From Glaciecola sp965660625 (GTDB taxonomy: Bacteria; Pseudomonadota; Gammaproteobacteria; Enterobacterales; Alteromonadaceae): a stretch of 64,000 nt of DNA. This document shows positions 1 through 8,961 of the stretch, piece by piece. The position numbers and the translations under genes are program-made. The first letter of the stretch is position 1. Each line of letters begins with the position of its first letter. The notes beneath the pieces were generated by a model that had not been told where the DNA came from, searched no databases, and worked only from the letters and a program-made list of their open reading frames with translations. Location of the stretch: positions 1 to 64,000 of the forward strand of contig CBFIAR010000005.1 in assembly GCA_965660625.1 (NCBI GenBank), read 5' to 3'.

Positions 1-120
1 CGCGCAGACGTGAGTATCATAATTATAGATGCATCGCGGACAAAGCGCCTCGTAGTTAAAGGTAAGCTTAGTTAGGTCGCTTCTTTAGGAGTATAAAGGC
101 AGTAATGGCCTGCAGCGCAG

Positions 121-759
121 CTATGCATTCACAACCACTTCTAACCAATCATTCTCAAAGTCAGATAAACACCTCAACTGAGGAGAGTTTTTCAAATCTA
201 AATAATCAACTGTCAAGGGTGTAAAAATGACAACACAAAAATTTTCACTAATATCTTCATCGATATTTTCTGTGCGAGGCCGCAAATCCGCTATATCAGT
301 CTCAGTTTGAGCGGGAGCTTTAGGCGTAGGCCAAAAAAACTGCTCTTTTGAAGTAGCAGAAAGGTTTGTCCAATGTTCGCGTAAAAATGGCTGTGAGTGA
401 TTGGCTGATGTCCTCTGACTCTCTCCATCATCCGCATCGCCGATTATTTTATTGCAAACTAAGGAAACGTGTCCTGCAATGCGATATTGTTCTCGTGAGC
501 CTGCAAAATACCAACATATCTCAACGTTTTTTGGGGTACTAACTTTCCAATCTTTAATTTTATCACTTCGAATATCGGTTACTGAGAGTAAATTCAAAGA
601 ATCCGGTACAAACCCTCTAAACACCATTGTTCTATTTTTAGGTAATCCGTTCCTAGAAACCGTGGCCACTTGAAAGTATTTAGATTCGACTTGGCTACGA
701 TTTACGTGAAGGCTACGAGCAAGTCTTTGTCTCCAGTTGGGGACTTTACAGTCAGACAT
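121..759 (-). CDS. PPOX-type FMN-dependent flavoprotein (Alr4036-like pyridoxamine-phosphate-oxidase family)
   Basis: A 212-residue protein resembling the Alr4036/Npun_F5749 type of pyridoxamine 5'-phosphate oxidase-fold proteins, which bind FMN in a split beta-barrel. Visible family features are the N-terminal WRQRLARSLHVNRS helix, the strand with FQVATVSRNGLPKNRTMVFRG near residues 29-48, and VEICWYFAGSREQYRIAG near 79-96. The physiological substrate is not known, so it should not be called PdxH. Its ATG lies inside the 3' end of tatD (8-base overlap), which suggests translational coupling as the last gene of the fab-tatD run. Family call fairly sure; function unknown. Confidence 0.75.
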   Translation of the reverse strand: MSDCKVPNWRQRLARSLHVNRSQVESKYFQVATVSRNGLPKNRTMVFRGFVPDSLNLLSVTDIRSDKIKDWKVSTPKNVEICWYFAGSREQYRIAGHVSLVCNKIIGDADDGESQRTSANHSQPFLREHWTNLSATSKEQFFWPTPKAPAQTETDIADLRPRTENIDEDISENFCVVIFTPLTVDYLDLKNSPQLRCLSDFENDWLEVVVNA

Positions 760-1531
760 TTGGTTTAGCGACCATTGGAAACAATTTATAAAAATTAGCG
801 GTAGTTGCTTCAGCTAACTCTGTCACCGAAATACCTCGCAACTCTGCAATAAAATAGGCAACATCAACGACATTTGCAGGTTCATTTTCCTTTCCTCGGT
901 GAGGTACAGGCGCTAGCCAAGGGCTGTCGGTTTCTATTAATAACCGATGCAGCGGTATCTGTTTAACAGTTTCCTGGAGTTCATGCGCTGAAGCGAAAGT
1001 AACAATGCCAGATATGCTGATATAAAAACCCATTTCTATGGCTTCGCGTGCCATTTCTAAAGATTCAGTGAAACAATGAAGCACACCTACCGTAGCAGGC
1101 TCTCTGTGCTTTTTTAATAGTTCAATAGTGTCTTTGTGGGCATTTCGAGTATGAATAATTAGCGGCTTTCGAACCACATTTGCCGCTTTTATATGGTCTA
1201 TAAAAGACTGTTTTTGAATATCTTGAGTTTCAGCACTATAAAAATAATCCAAGCCAGTTTCACCAACTGCAACAACATCATCCTGCTTCACGCTGCTGAG
1301 CAACTCATCATAAGTACAAACATCTTCATTGTGAAGAGGATGCACACCACAAGACATGGAAACATTGTCAAATTTCGACACTTTTGCCTTCATATCGTTA
1401 AACTCTTTTACGGAGACCGCTACACAAAGCATGTGCTGCACCTTTCTCTTTCGAGCCGCAGCGACCGTTGCTATTAATTCATCATCATTCTTTTTTAGTC
1501 TATCTAAGTGACAGTGTGAATCTACAAACAA
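752..1531 (-). CDS. tatD: TatD family metal-dependent hydrolase/DNase
   Basis: A 259-residue TIM-barrel metal-dependent hydrolase of the TatD/YcfH type. It starts with the metal-binding FVDSHCHLDRL motif, followed by GETGLDYFYS, IIHTRNAH, GVLHCFTES and LIETDSPWLAPVPHRG, which together supply the His, Glu and Asp ligands of the two-metal site. Family members act as 3'-5' exonucleases or D-aminoacyl-tRNA-related hydrolases in the cytoplasm. It lies 74 bases after holB, as ycfH does in E. coli; the pilZ gene that many gammaproteobacteria keep between holB and tatD is absent here. Confidence 0.93.
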   Translation of the reverse strand: MFVDSHCHLDRLKKNDDELIATVAAARKRKVQHMLCVAVSVKEFNDMKAKVSKFDNVSMSCGVHPLHNEDVCTYDELLSSVKQDDVVAVGETGLDYFYSAETQDIQKQSFIDHIKAANVVRKPLIIHTRNAHKDTIELLKKHREPATVGVLHCFTESLEMAREAIEMGFYISISGIVTFASAHELQETVKQIPLHRLLIETDSPWLAPVPHRGKENEPANVVDVAYFIAELRGISVTELAEATTANFYKLFPMVAKPNV

Positions 1532-1605
1532 AGAAGTTCTCCTGTTGATACAATTGAAGGTTTATTTATTAACGCTGTATTTCAGAAATAGTCGAGCGTA
1601 GTCAC

Positions 1606-2586
1606 CTAGGCAAAAGACGACACTTTTTGTGTACGTAATTGATCAAACAATGCGGTCAATATTAATGACTTGTTCAGACCAGGGTGACTCATGCGTCTTG
1701 ACGCAAGTAAGCAGGCTTGATAGTTGTCATAGACTAATGCACTTTGGTTGTTTTTATAGACTTCTAACCAGTGTTGAGCCAACCATTTAACGACTTTAAG
1801 CGCTTCTCCCTGCCATTTTAGAGCGGCTCTATTGGCAGTGTCGTTTCCTTGTTTCAATCCTTGCAATGTCCCTAAGAAATCATCAAAACCGATATTATCG
1901 GCGTCTTCTGAGTCGTTCTTATATGTGATTGGTGATGATCCATGCGCTGATAAAGCTGCCCTACTCGGTATAGATATATTAAGTGTTGCCAGCCAATCAC
2001 AACTCTGTTCGTAATTTGGTAATGCTATAGTTTGCTTTTCACAACGGCTTAGTATGGTTGGAAGCAAGCGTTGAGCCTCACTTGTTGTCATCAACAAATA
2101 GGTGTTTGGCGTCGGTTCTTCTAATGTTTTAAGCAAGGCGTTGCTCGCGGACTCGGACATCAATTCGAGTTGCGGAATAATAACCACTTTATTACCGCTT
2201 AGCTGTGCTGTTTGCGTCACCTTGCCAATTGTTTGTCTAATTGCATCAATACCAATTTGCGATTTTTCTGTTGTAATGACGTGCAAATCAGGATGTGAAC
2301 CCGCATCTATGAGTAGACAAGACTTGCAGATACCACAGGCTTTGTGAACATCATTAGTCTGCTGTAGCGAAACATCTTCAGCTTCAAATAGGCCGCTGCT
2401 TTGCACTTCAACAGAAGATTTTATTGTGCTTGTTACTGTTTTACACAACAAAGACTTTGCTATTTGATGGCATAGTTGACTTTTACCTGCGTCTGCTACC
2501 CCCATAAACAATAAACCATGATGTAGCTTTGCTAGTCTATAACGCGCTATTAAGCTATCGAAAGTGTTTTCTAACCAAGGATACAT
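1606..2586 (-). CDS. holB: DNA polymerase III subunit delta'
   Basis: A 326-residue clamp-loader delta' subunit. It holds a GVADAGKSQ P-loop-like sequence near residues 29-37, a zinc-module cysteine cluster CGICKSC, the LLKTLEEPTPNTYLLMTT segment and the SRC motif in LPTILSRCEKQ, all typical of AAA+ clamp-loader subunits. There is extra sequence between the P-loop and the zinc module (around residues 50-80). The ATG overlaps the tmk stop by one base (TAATG), so translation is probably coupled. It works in the replisome to open the beta clamp. Confidence 0.93.
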   Translation of the reverse strand: MYPWLENTFDSLIARYRLAKLHHGLLFMGVADAGKSQLCHQIAKSLLCKTVTSTIKSSVEVQSSGLFEAEDVSLQQTNDVHKACGICKSCLLIDAGSHPDLHVITTEKSQIGIDAIRQTIGKVTQTAQLSGNKVVIIPQLELMSESASNALLKTLEEPTPNTYLLMTTSEAQRLLPTILSRCEKQTIALPNYEQSCDWLATLNISIPSRAALSAHGSSPITYKNDSEDADNIGFDDFLGTLQGLKQGNDTANRAALKWQGEALKVVKWLAQHWLEVYKNNQSALVYDNYQACLLASRRMSHPGLNKSLILTALFDQLRTQKVSSFA

Positions 2587-3251
2587 TATTGTTCTACTCT
2601 TGTAATTTTAGCTTGGTTCGCAGCTAAGATATACTCAGCGTACCAGCTCTCAAGAGCTGCAGTGACATCTGAATGAACCGCTTCCATTTCTTGCATCGCG
2701 TCTATTTCAATTGCTTTTGTAGAGTCTTTAACTAATGTTTTGTATGTTTTACGCGCATTTTCAAAAAATGTTAATCCTGACAACTCGATTCGGTCAAGTT
2801 CACCGCGCCCTCTAGCACGAGCTAGACCGATGCTAGGTTCAACGTCTAAATACAGGACTAAATCGGGTTCGAAGGAACCTAAAGTCATTTTCCGCAAAGT
2901 AGTTAATACGCTCAAATCTATGCCTCTTCCGCCGCCCTGATAGGCAACTGAAGACATATCATGTCGGTCACCGATCACCCATTTATTTTGGGCCATCGCT
3001 GGTTTTATTTTATTTTCAACTAACTGGCTTCGCGCCGCATACATTAGCAACAATTCAGTCTCTTGAGTTACCACCTCATCCCAAGTTTGCTTAACGCACT
3101 CACGAATGGCCTCCGCCATTGGGGTGCCTCCGGGCTCACGAGTGCACTCTACCTCATGTCCTTTAGCAACTAAAAATAAACGAATCAATTCGATAACAGA
3201 ACTTTTCCCGGCACCCTCTAAACCCTCGACAACGATAAATGATGGGTTCAT
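2586..3251 (-). CDS. tmk: Thymidylate kinase
   Basis: A 221-residue dTMP kinase making dTDP for DNA synthesis. The P-loop EGLEGAGKSS is at residues 9-18, the substrate-binding GDRHDMSSVAYQGGGRGID follows in the middle, and the LID region contains ARGRGELDRIE. Length is close to the usual 205-220. It overlaps mltG by one base upstream and holB by one base downstream, matching the E. coli order yceG-tmk-holB. Confidence 0.96.
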   Translation of the reverse strand: MNPSFIVVEGLEGAGKSSVIELIRLFLVAKGHEVECTREPGGTPMAEAIRECVKQTWDEVVTQETELLLMYAARSQLVENKIKPAMAQNKWVIGDRHDMSSVAYQGGGRGIDLSVLTTLRKMTLGSFEPDLVLYLDVEPSIGLARARGRGELDRIELSGLTFFENARKTYKTLVKDSTKAIEIDAMQEMEAVHSDVTAALESWYAEYILAANQAKITRVEQ

Positions 3252-4351
3252 TACTTTCCTTTTTTCATTTGATATTCACGAACTGCGGCATTATGTTCAG
3301 ATAACGTTTCTGAGAACTGATGAGTCCCATCCCCTTTAGCAACAAAGTAAATTGCCTCCGTTACTTCAGGTTTCGCTGCCGCTCTGATAGATGCCGGCCC
3401 TGCCATTGCGATGGGTGTAATGGGTAGACCTCTGATGACATAAGTATTGTATGGTGTTTTCTCTCTTAAATGTTTGCGTGTTAAGTTACCATCAAAATGC
3501 TCGCCCACACCATAAATAACCGTAGGATCAGTTTGTAATCGCATGTTTAGTTTTAACCTATTATCAAACACACCAGAGATTAAACCACGCTCATCCTCTA
3601 CTGCTGTTTCCTTTTCAATGATTGAGGCCATAATCAACATTTGATACGGGGAGTCATAGACAGTATCGATATACCGCCCTTGCCATTCCTTACTGATTAA
3701 ATTTTGCATGCTAGTATAGGCACGCTTAACAATATCTGAGGCGCTGGTCTGGTAATCAAAAAAGTAGGTATTTGCAAGCAAGCAACCTTCTAGCGTTTGA
3801 TACTGGTTATGACAAAAAGAAGAGTGCAAAGTAGTCGCTTCTTTACTCAACTCGATACTAGACCGTGTGCTTTCCTTACCCTTAACATTATAAGATGGGC
3901 CAACAACCTTATCGTACAGTGCCGCTGCATCTTCTATGTCGTAGTTAATTGCTTCATTATCGGCTAAAAGGACTAACCATTGTTTTAATGTTAGTCCTTC
4001 AATAAGTGTTATAGAAAATTGCTTAATCTGACCTTTCGAAATTGCATTAAAAATATTTTCAATGCTCGCACCAGACTTAAATTCATAATAGCCTCTCTTT
4101 ACGGAGCTATATTCAGGGTGGAGCTTTAGCCACAATTTTGCTAATAATGGATTAGTAACAACGTTCTTTTTTTCTAACTTATTGAGCAATGATGAACCTG
4201 AATCGCCAGATTTTAATTGAACAGTTAAAATCGCACCATTTTCCGCACTATACGTATTTTCGATTCCATATTGATCAATACTTTGATAGACGAAGAATGC
4301 AGCGGCGAGCATAAATAACATAGCGAAAGAAAAAACAGCCAGTTTTTTCAT
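3251..4351 (-). CDS. mltG: Endolytic peptidoglycan transglycosylase MltG (YceG family)
   Basis: A 366-residue inner-membrane lytic transglycosylase with one N-terminal membrane segment (about residues 7-25) and a periplasmic domain. The family signature is seen in ASIIEKETAVEDERGLI and LKLNMRLQTDPTVIYGVG; Glu246 corresponds to the catalytic glutamate known in E. coli MltG. MltG cuts nascent glycan strands and so terminates their growth. The segment at residues 133-190 looks longer than in E. coli (340 residues). It overlaps pabC by four bases (ATGA) and tmk by one. Confidence 0.94.
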   Translation of the reverse strand: MKKLAVFSFAMLFMLAAAFFVYQSIDQYGIENTYSAENGAILTVQLKSGDSGSSLLNKLEKKNVVTNPLLAKLWLKLHPEYSSVKRGYYEFKSGASIENIFNAISKGQIKQFSITLIEGLTLKQWLVLLADNEAINYDIEDAAALYDKVVGPSYNVKGKESTRSSIELSKEATTLHSSFCHNQYQTLEGCLLANTYFFDYQTSASDIVKRAYTSMQNLISKEWQGRYIDTVYDSPYQMLIMASIIEKETAVEDERGLISGVFDNRLKLNMRLQTDPTVIYGVGEHFDGNLTRKHLREKTPYNTYVIRGLPITPIAMAGPASIRAAAKPEVTEAIYFVAKGDGTHQFSETLSEHNAAVREYQMKKGK

Positions 4352-5232
4352 GCTTCATCCTTTGCTATTTCATCTGAAATTTTCTGAGCTAAACATTCAC
4401 TCGGCAGAATATCATAGAGAGTAGACTCAGCACCGATGCTGAACTGTGATATCGGCACCAACTGGCTTACAGCATTGCAACTAAACGCAGTTTGAGCAGT
4501 TACCAGCTCTAACACATTCATTTCACTCACATTACAAGCAATTTGATTGCGCTGCATGTAATCCAAAACGTATTGCCTCATGACGCCATTTACTCCTGCT
4601 TTCTCAACACAAGGAGTATGCCATATACCGTCTACACAATAAAAAATATTAGATGACGTCAGCTCAATTATCACTCCTCGTGCATTGGTTAATACTAAAT
4701 CATCTAGCCCAGTATGGTCGGCTAGTTCAATTTTAGCCATCACCTGCTCTAGCCGATTTAAGTGCTTTATACCAGATAACAATGATTGGTCAGCTAGCTT
4801 CATCTCGGCCAACCCGACACGTAATGTCTGATCCGTAGCCTGGTAATAGTCTTTCGCTGATGGTATGAATACAGGAACGCTATCTATAGAGGGAGCATAA
4901 CCACGTTCACTATCACCGCGAGCTATTATCAGTTTAACGATTTGCCATTCTGTTTGTATGTCTGTTTTGTCTGCAGTTTGTCTAGCTGTAATATAGCTAT
5001 CCATCGCAAAGGTTTTAATCAGCGTTTTCACATCACTTGAAGAAAAAACCACCTTATTGTTGATAATTTTTAGTTTTTTAGCGTCATTGATAAGGCGTTT
5101 TACGTGAAGGTCAAGCAGTTGTACATCACCCTTTCTACTCAGCATGGTGCTGAAGCAACCGTCACCATAATTTAGTGCGCGACTTTTTATTGAAGGCACC
5201 AGAGTAACTGCACAGTCTGATACATTTATCAT
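4348..5232 (-). CDS. pabC: Aminodeoxychorismate lyase
   Basis: A 294-residue PLP-dependent fold-type IV lyase that converts 4-amino-4-deoxychorismate to p-aminobenzoate and pyruvate for folate synthesis. Visible motifs are NYGDGCFSTMLSRKGDVQL near the N terminus, GIKHLNRLEQVMAKIEL with the likely PLP lysine, and LTNARGVIIELTSSNIFY. Its length is a little above the 269 of E. coli because of an insert around residues 85-100. It lies between fabF and mltG as in E. coli, but a hairpin terminator separates it from fabF. Confidence 0.9.
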   Translation of the reverse strand: MINVSDCAVTLVPSIKSRALNYGDGCFSTMLSRKGDVQLLDLHVKRLINDAKKLKIINNKVVFSSSDVKTLIKTFAMDSYITARQTADKTDIQTEWQIVKLIIARGDSERGYAPSIDSVPVFIPSAKDYYQATDQTLRVGLAEMKLADQSLLSGIKHLNRLEQVMAKIELADHTGLDDLVLTNARGVIIELTSSNIFYCVDGIWHTPCVEKAGVNGVMRQYVLDYMQRNQIACNVSEMNVLELVTAQTAFSCNAVSQLVPISQFSIGAESTLYDILPSECLAQKISDEIAKDEA

Positions 5233-5292
5233 CTTCTACCTATGATCCAAAATATATTATTCAAGGTGTTTACCATTATCAAAGCAAATACA

Positions 5293-5318
5293 AAAAAGCC
5301 ACGAAATCGTGGCTTTTA
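5293..5318 (-). terminator. Rho-independent terminator after fabF
   Basis: On the minus strand an AAAAGCCACGA / TCGTGGCTTTT stem with a two-base loop is followed by a T run. It sits between the fabF stop and pabC start, so it probably ends or attenuates the acpP-fabF message. Confidence 0.75.
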
Positions 5319-5440
5319 ATCATAACAAATTGTGAACATCGGTAACTAGTTTTTCGTCATATTTATCGTGACAGTTTTCATCATTCTTATCGATGCTGTC
5401 TGTATGATAGTCATTAACGTATACAATATAATTATTCCAC

Positions 5441-6685
5441 TTAATTATTCCACTTCTTGAATAACAAAGACCCGTTGGTTCCACCAAAACCGAATGAATT
5501 GCACAGCGCATAGTCAGAAGCAAATTTAGCGGCGTTGTGAGCAACGAAATCTAAGTCACAACCTTCACCAGGATTGTCTAAATTAATCGTTGGTGGTGCG
5601 ATAGAATCACGCAGCGCCAGTATTGTAAATATTGCTTCTACAGAGCCGGCGGCGCCAAGAAGATGACCAGTCATTGATTTTGTTGAACTTACTTTAACGC
5701 TTTTTGCTGCATCACCGAAAATACTTTTTACAGCACTCACTTCAGCAACATCTCCAGCCGGTGTTGAAGTGCCATGAGCGTTAATGTAACCCACTTGCTT
5801 TGCTTCAATACCTGCATCATTTAATGCGTTCTTCATAGCCAAGGCTGCACCTTCACCGCTTTCAGGAGGCGATGTCATATGATAAGCATCGCCGCTCATA
5901 CCGAAGCCAACCAACTCAGCGTAAATTTTTGCCCCACGTGCTTTTGCATGCTCATATTCTTCAAGCATAATCACACCCGAACCTTCGCCCATAACAAAGC
6001 CATCTCGGTCTTTGTCCCACGGCCGACTAGCCTGTTGTTGATTCTCATTATTAGTAGACAATGCTCTTGCCGCACCAAAACCTGCAATTGATAATGGTGT
6101 AATCGCTGCTTCCGCACCGCCCGCCAACATCCCATCAGCATCACCATATGCAATGGTACGCGCCGCGATACCTATGTTATGAACACCCGTTGTGCATGCA
6201 GTAACAACGTTTAAGTTTGGCCCCTTCAAGCCTTCCATTATAGAGATAAAGCCTGAAATCATATTGGTGATGGTTGAAGGAACGAAAAATGGAGAAACTC
6301 TCCTTGGACCACTATTTAATAACTTGCTGTGATTTTCCTCAATCAGTTCTAGTCCGCCAATACCTGAGCCAATGGCAACGCCAATTCGTTCAGCATCCAA
6401 TTGTTGGATATCTATTTGAGCATCACGAAGAGCTTGTATACCCGCAGCGATACCTAATTGAATAAAACGATCCATCTTTTTTGTTTCTTTCTTCGGTATA
6501 TAGTCTTCAGGGTTGAAATTTTTCACTTCACCTGCAAACCGAGTAGAAAACGCTGACGCATCAAATCGAGTGATGTCAGATATGCCGCTCTTTCCAGCTA
6601 AGATGTTGCTCCAAGTAGAATCAACATCATTGCCAAGAGGGGAAAGCATGCCGATACCGGTCACTACTACACGACGTTTAGTCAT
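5441..6685 (-). CDS. fabF: 3-oxoacyl-ACP synthase II (KAS II)
   Basis: A 414-residue condensing enzyme that elongates acyl-ACP with malonyl-ACP in type II fatty acid synthesis. The catalytic triad is visible: Cys164 in NVVTACTTGVHNIG, a His in NAHGTSTPAGD and a His in STKSMTGHLLGAAGS. The start chosen is the ATG of MTKRRVVVTG, which has GGAG eight bases upstream and matches FabF homologues; an in-frame ATG four codons earlier lacks a good ribosome site. Hairpins lie on both sides (6725-6753 and 5293-5318). Confidence 0.97.
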   Translation of the reverse strand: MTKRRVVVTGIGMLSPLGNDVDSTWSNILAGKSGISDITRFDASAFSTRFAGEVKNFNPEDYIPKKETKKMDRFIQLGIAAGIQALRDAQIDIQQLDAERIGVAIGSGIGGLELIEENHSKLLNSGPRRVSPFFVPSTITNMISGFISIMEGLKGPNLNVVTACTTGVHNIGIAARTIAYGDADGMLAGGAEAAITPLSIAGFGAARALSTNNENQQQASRPWDKDRDGFVMGEGSGVIMLEEYEHAKARGAKIYAELVGFGMSGDAYHMTSPPESGEGAALAMKNALNDAGIEAKQVGYINAHGTSTPAGDVAEVSAVKSIFGDAAKSVKVSSTKSMTGHLLGAAGSVEAIFTILALRDSIAPPTINLDNPGEGCDLDFVAHNAAKFASDYALCNSFGFGGTNGSLLFKKWNN

Positions 6686-6724
6686 GATAGTCTCCATAAT
6701 ACTTTTTTATAAAACTCAGAAATG

Positions 6725-6753
6725 AAAAAACGGCTCGTAAAGAGCCGTTTTTC
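6725..6753 (-). terminator. Hairpin terminator/attenuator between acpP and fabF
   Basis: On the minus strand AAAACGGCTC and GAGCCGTTTT form a ten-base-pair stem with a five-base loop and a T run. It lies in the 79-base acpP-fabF gap. Because acpP is needed in far larger amounts than fabF, partial termination here is a natural inference. Confidence 0.78.
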
Positions 6754-6764
6754 TAAAGATCCAA

Positions 6765-7004
6765 TTACGCGTCTTTATTAGCGTTGATGTAATCAATAGC
6801 TGATTGAACTGTTGTGATCTTCTCCGCTTCTTCATCAGGAATCTCAGTATCAAATTCTTCTTCTAAAGCCATGACTAATTCTACAGTGTCTAAAGAGTCT
6901 GCACCTAAATCATCAACAAAAGAGGCTTCAGATTTTACTTCTTCTTCTTTTACGCCCAATTGCTCAATAATGATTTTTCTTACACGTTCTTCGATGTTAC
7001 TCAT
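6765..7004 (-). CDS. acpP: Acyl carrier protein
   Basis: A 79-residue acidic acyl carrier protein. Ser37 in the DDLGADSLDTVELVMALE motif is the 4'-phosphopantetheine attachment site. It carries growing acyl chains for FabD/H/G/F and PlsX in the cytoplasm. The gene stands 190 bases from fabG, leaving room for its own promoter (7048-7076), and is followed by a strong hairpin. Confidence 0.98.
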   Translation of the reverse strand: MSNIEERVRKIIIEQLGVKEEEVKSEASFVDDLGADSLDTVELVMALEEEFDTEIPDEEAEKITTVQSAIDYINANKDA

Positions 7005-7047
7005 AATTTCAGGTTTCCTTTACGTACCTAATAAAAAATCTAGCGGT

Positions 7048-7076
7048 AGTTTATTTGCCTACCTAGCTGCTTGCAA
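7048..7076 (-). promoter_or_regulatory. Putative acpP promoter
   Basis: On the minus strand TTGCAA, 17 bases, then TAAACT (4/6 matches to each sigma-70 box), about 44 bases from the acpP ATG. The predicted leader is about 37 bases. A separate acpP promoter inside the fab cluster is known in E. coli. Confidence 0.5.
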
Positions 7077-7096
7077 GTTTTTCCCGCATTAATCGC

Positions 7097-7111
7097 TGTG
7101 GTCAAACCACA
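7097..7111. promoter_or_regulatory. Palindrome upstream of the acpP promoter (FadR-like core)
   Basis: A perfect inverted repeat: TGTGGT and ACCACA around a three-base centre. Read on the minus strand, GGTTTGACC matches 8 of 9 positions of the FadR core GGTCNGACC. It starts 20 bases upstream of the proposed -35 box, a location that would suit an activator. The identity of the binding protein is inference. Confidence 0.4.
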
Positions 7112-7194
7112 ATTTTACTGTCGCCGAGACGACTAAAACAGTCCCATTTTTTTGTATTTTACTTATTATTGTAATAAAAACAATGTTTAAGCAG

Positions 7195-7932
7195 TTATGA
7201 CATGTACATGCCACCATTTACATGAATCGTTTCGCCAGTGATATACCCTGCCTCATCACTGACCAAAAATCCAACAGTTGCAGCAATTTCTTTTGGTAAA
7301 CCCAATCGATTTGCTGGAATATCTTTAAAAATAGCTTCTTTTTGATCGTCTGTTAAACTTTTGGTCATATCTGTATCAATAAAACCAGGAGAAACTACAT
7401 TAACAGTAATACCGCGCGATGCAATCTCCCTTGCCATGGATTTGCTGAAACCAATGACCGCAGCCTTAGCTGCTGCGTAGTTAGCTTGCCCAGCATTCCC
7501 AGTTGAACCAACAACCGAACCAATATTGACAATTCGACCTTGTTTTTTCTTCATCATACCGCGCAATACCGCTTTTGACAGCTTAAACACCGAGGTTAAA
7601 TTTGTTTGAATGATATCGTTCCATTCATCCTCTTTCATGCGCATCAACAAGTTATCACGCGTGATACCGGCGTTATTGACCAAAATATCAATTGCCCCGA
7701 ATTCTTCATTAATCTGTGTTAACAAATCAGCCATTGAACCTTCATCAGTCACGTTGAGCACTTTTCCAGTGCCGTTCACAGCTAAATAGTCTGAAATTGC
7801 AGCCGCACCATTCTCGCTTGTTGCTGTACCAATAACCGTAGCGCCCATTGATACTAACTGCTCTGCAATTGCTTTGCCTATACCTCTGCTTGCGCCCGTT
7901 ACTAAGGCTATTTTTCCATTTAAACTAGACAT
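7195..7932 (-). CDS. fabG: 3-oxoacyl-ACP reductase
   Basis: A 245-residue short-chain dehydrogenase that reduces 3-oxoacyl-ACP with NADPH. The Rossmann motif TGASRGIGKAIA is at residues 12-23, NNAG at 86-89, and the catalytic Ser139, Tyr152 and Lys156 are in place within VNIGSVVGSTGNAGQANYAA. It follows fabD by 22 bases in the same transcript. Confidence 0.96.
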   Translation of the reverse strand: MSSLNGKIALVTGASRGIGKAIAEQLVSMGATVIGTATSENGAAAISDYLAVNGTGKVLNVTDEGSMADLLTQINEEFGAIDILVNNAGITRDNLLMRMKEDEWNDIIQTNLTSVFKLSKAVLRGMMKKKQGRIVNIGSVVGSTGNAGQANYAAAKAAVIGFSKSMAREIASRGITVNVVSPGFIDTDMTKSLTDDQKEAIFKDIPANRLGLPKEIAATVGFLVSDEAGYITGETIHVNGGMYMS

Positions 7933-7954
7933 TGTTTACCTTTCTACAAATTAG

Positions 7955-8872
7955 TTATAAGTCACTTGGTTGACTAAAAGATGATAACACTACACTTTTA
8001 TTAATCCGCTTGTTTAAGCCAGTAAGCACTTTACCCGGTCCAACTTCAATAATATCGGTCACGCCTTGATCACTCAAATATAAGACAGACTCGGTCCAGC
8101 GAACCGGCAAATAGAGTTGGCGTAAAAGTGCGTCTTTTATTTTTCCCACATCGTTTTCGACGTTAACATCAACATTGTTGACAACATGTATTAGCGGCTG
8201 ATTGAGAGTGATGTCATTAAATAGTTGCGCTAATTTTTCGGCCGCCGGTTTCATTAAAGCACAATGAGAAGGTACGCTGACAGCCAGTGGTAATGCTCTC
8301 TTCGCCCCTGCTTCTTTACACAAAACACCGGCTTTATCGGTCGCATCAGACTGTCCGGCAATGACAACTTGGCCAGGAGAGTTAAAATTTACTGCCGCAA
8401 CAACCTGACCCATTTCCTGCGATACCTGTTCGCAGATTTCAATAATACGACTGTCATCTAATCCGATGATGGCATACATAGCCCCCGTTCCTGCAGGCAC
8501 CGCTTGTTGCATAAACTCACCGCGCGCCCGCACAAGCTTAACGGCATCTTGCAATGAGAAAACGCCTGCGCAAGTCAGTGCTGAATACTCCCCCAAACTG
8601 TGCCCAGCTAAAAATACCGGTGAAATGTCTTTTTCAGAAGTAAGCACTTTATATGCAGCAACGCTGGCTGTTAATAATGCAGGTTGCGTAATGTGAGTTT
8701 GATTTAGTTGTGTCCCGTCGTCATTTTGCACAACGTTCCACAAGTCATAACCCAATGCGTCTGAAGCTTCAGCAAACGTATCTGATACAACTGTAAATTG
8801 TTCAGCTAAGGCTTTTAGCATACCAACACTTTGTGAACCCTGTCCGGGGAATACACAGGCTGTTTTACTCAT
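7955..8872 (-). CDS. fabD: Malonyl-CoA:ACP transacylase
   Basis: A 305-residue acyltransferase loading malonyl groups onto ACP. It has FPGQGSQSVGML at the N terminus, the nucleophile Ser92 in LAGHSLGEYSAL, and a likely catalytic His in SVPSHCALM near residue 203. It lies between fabH and fabG in the standard order, 89 bases after fabH. Confidence 0.96.
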   Translation of the reverse strand: MSKTACVFPGQGSQSVGMLKALAEQFTVVSDTFAEASDALGYDLWNVVQNDDGTQLNQTHITQPALLTASVAAYKVLTSEKDISPVFLAGHSLGEYSALTCAGVFSLQDAVKLVRARGEFMQQAVPAGTGAMYAIIGLDDSRIIEICEQVSQEMGQVVAAVNFNSPGQVVIAGQSDATDKAGVLCKEAGAKRALPLAVSVPSHCALMKPAAEKLAQLFNDITLNQPLIHVVNNVDVNVENDVGKIKDALLRQLYLPVRWTESVLYLSDQGVTDIIEVGPGKVLTGLNKRINKSVVLSSFSQPSDL

Positions 8873-8961
8873 TTGTTCATCCTATCTGTTTAATTTTTTT
8901 GATAACCCACTGTTTTGCAAAAAGTTGGGTTGTCACAAATTCGTTGTCATTAAGTATTACA

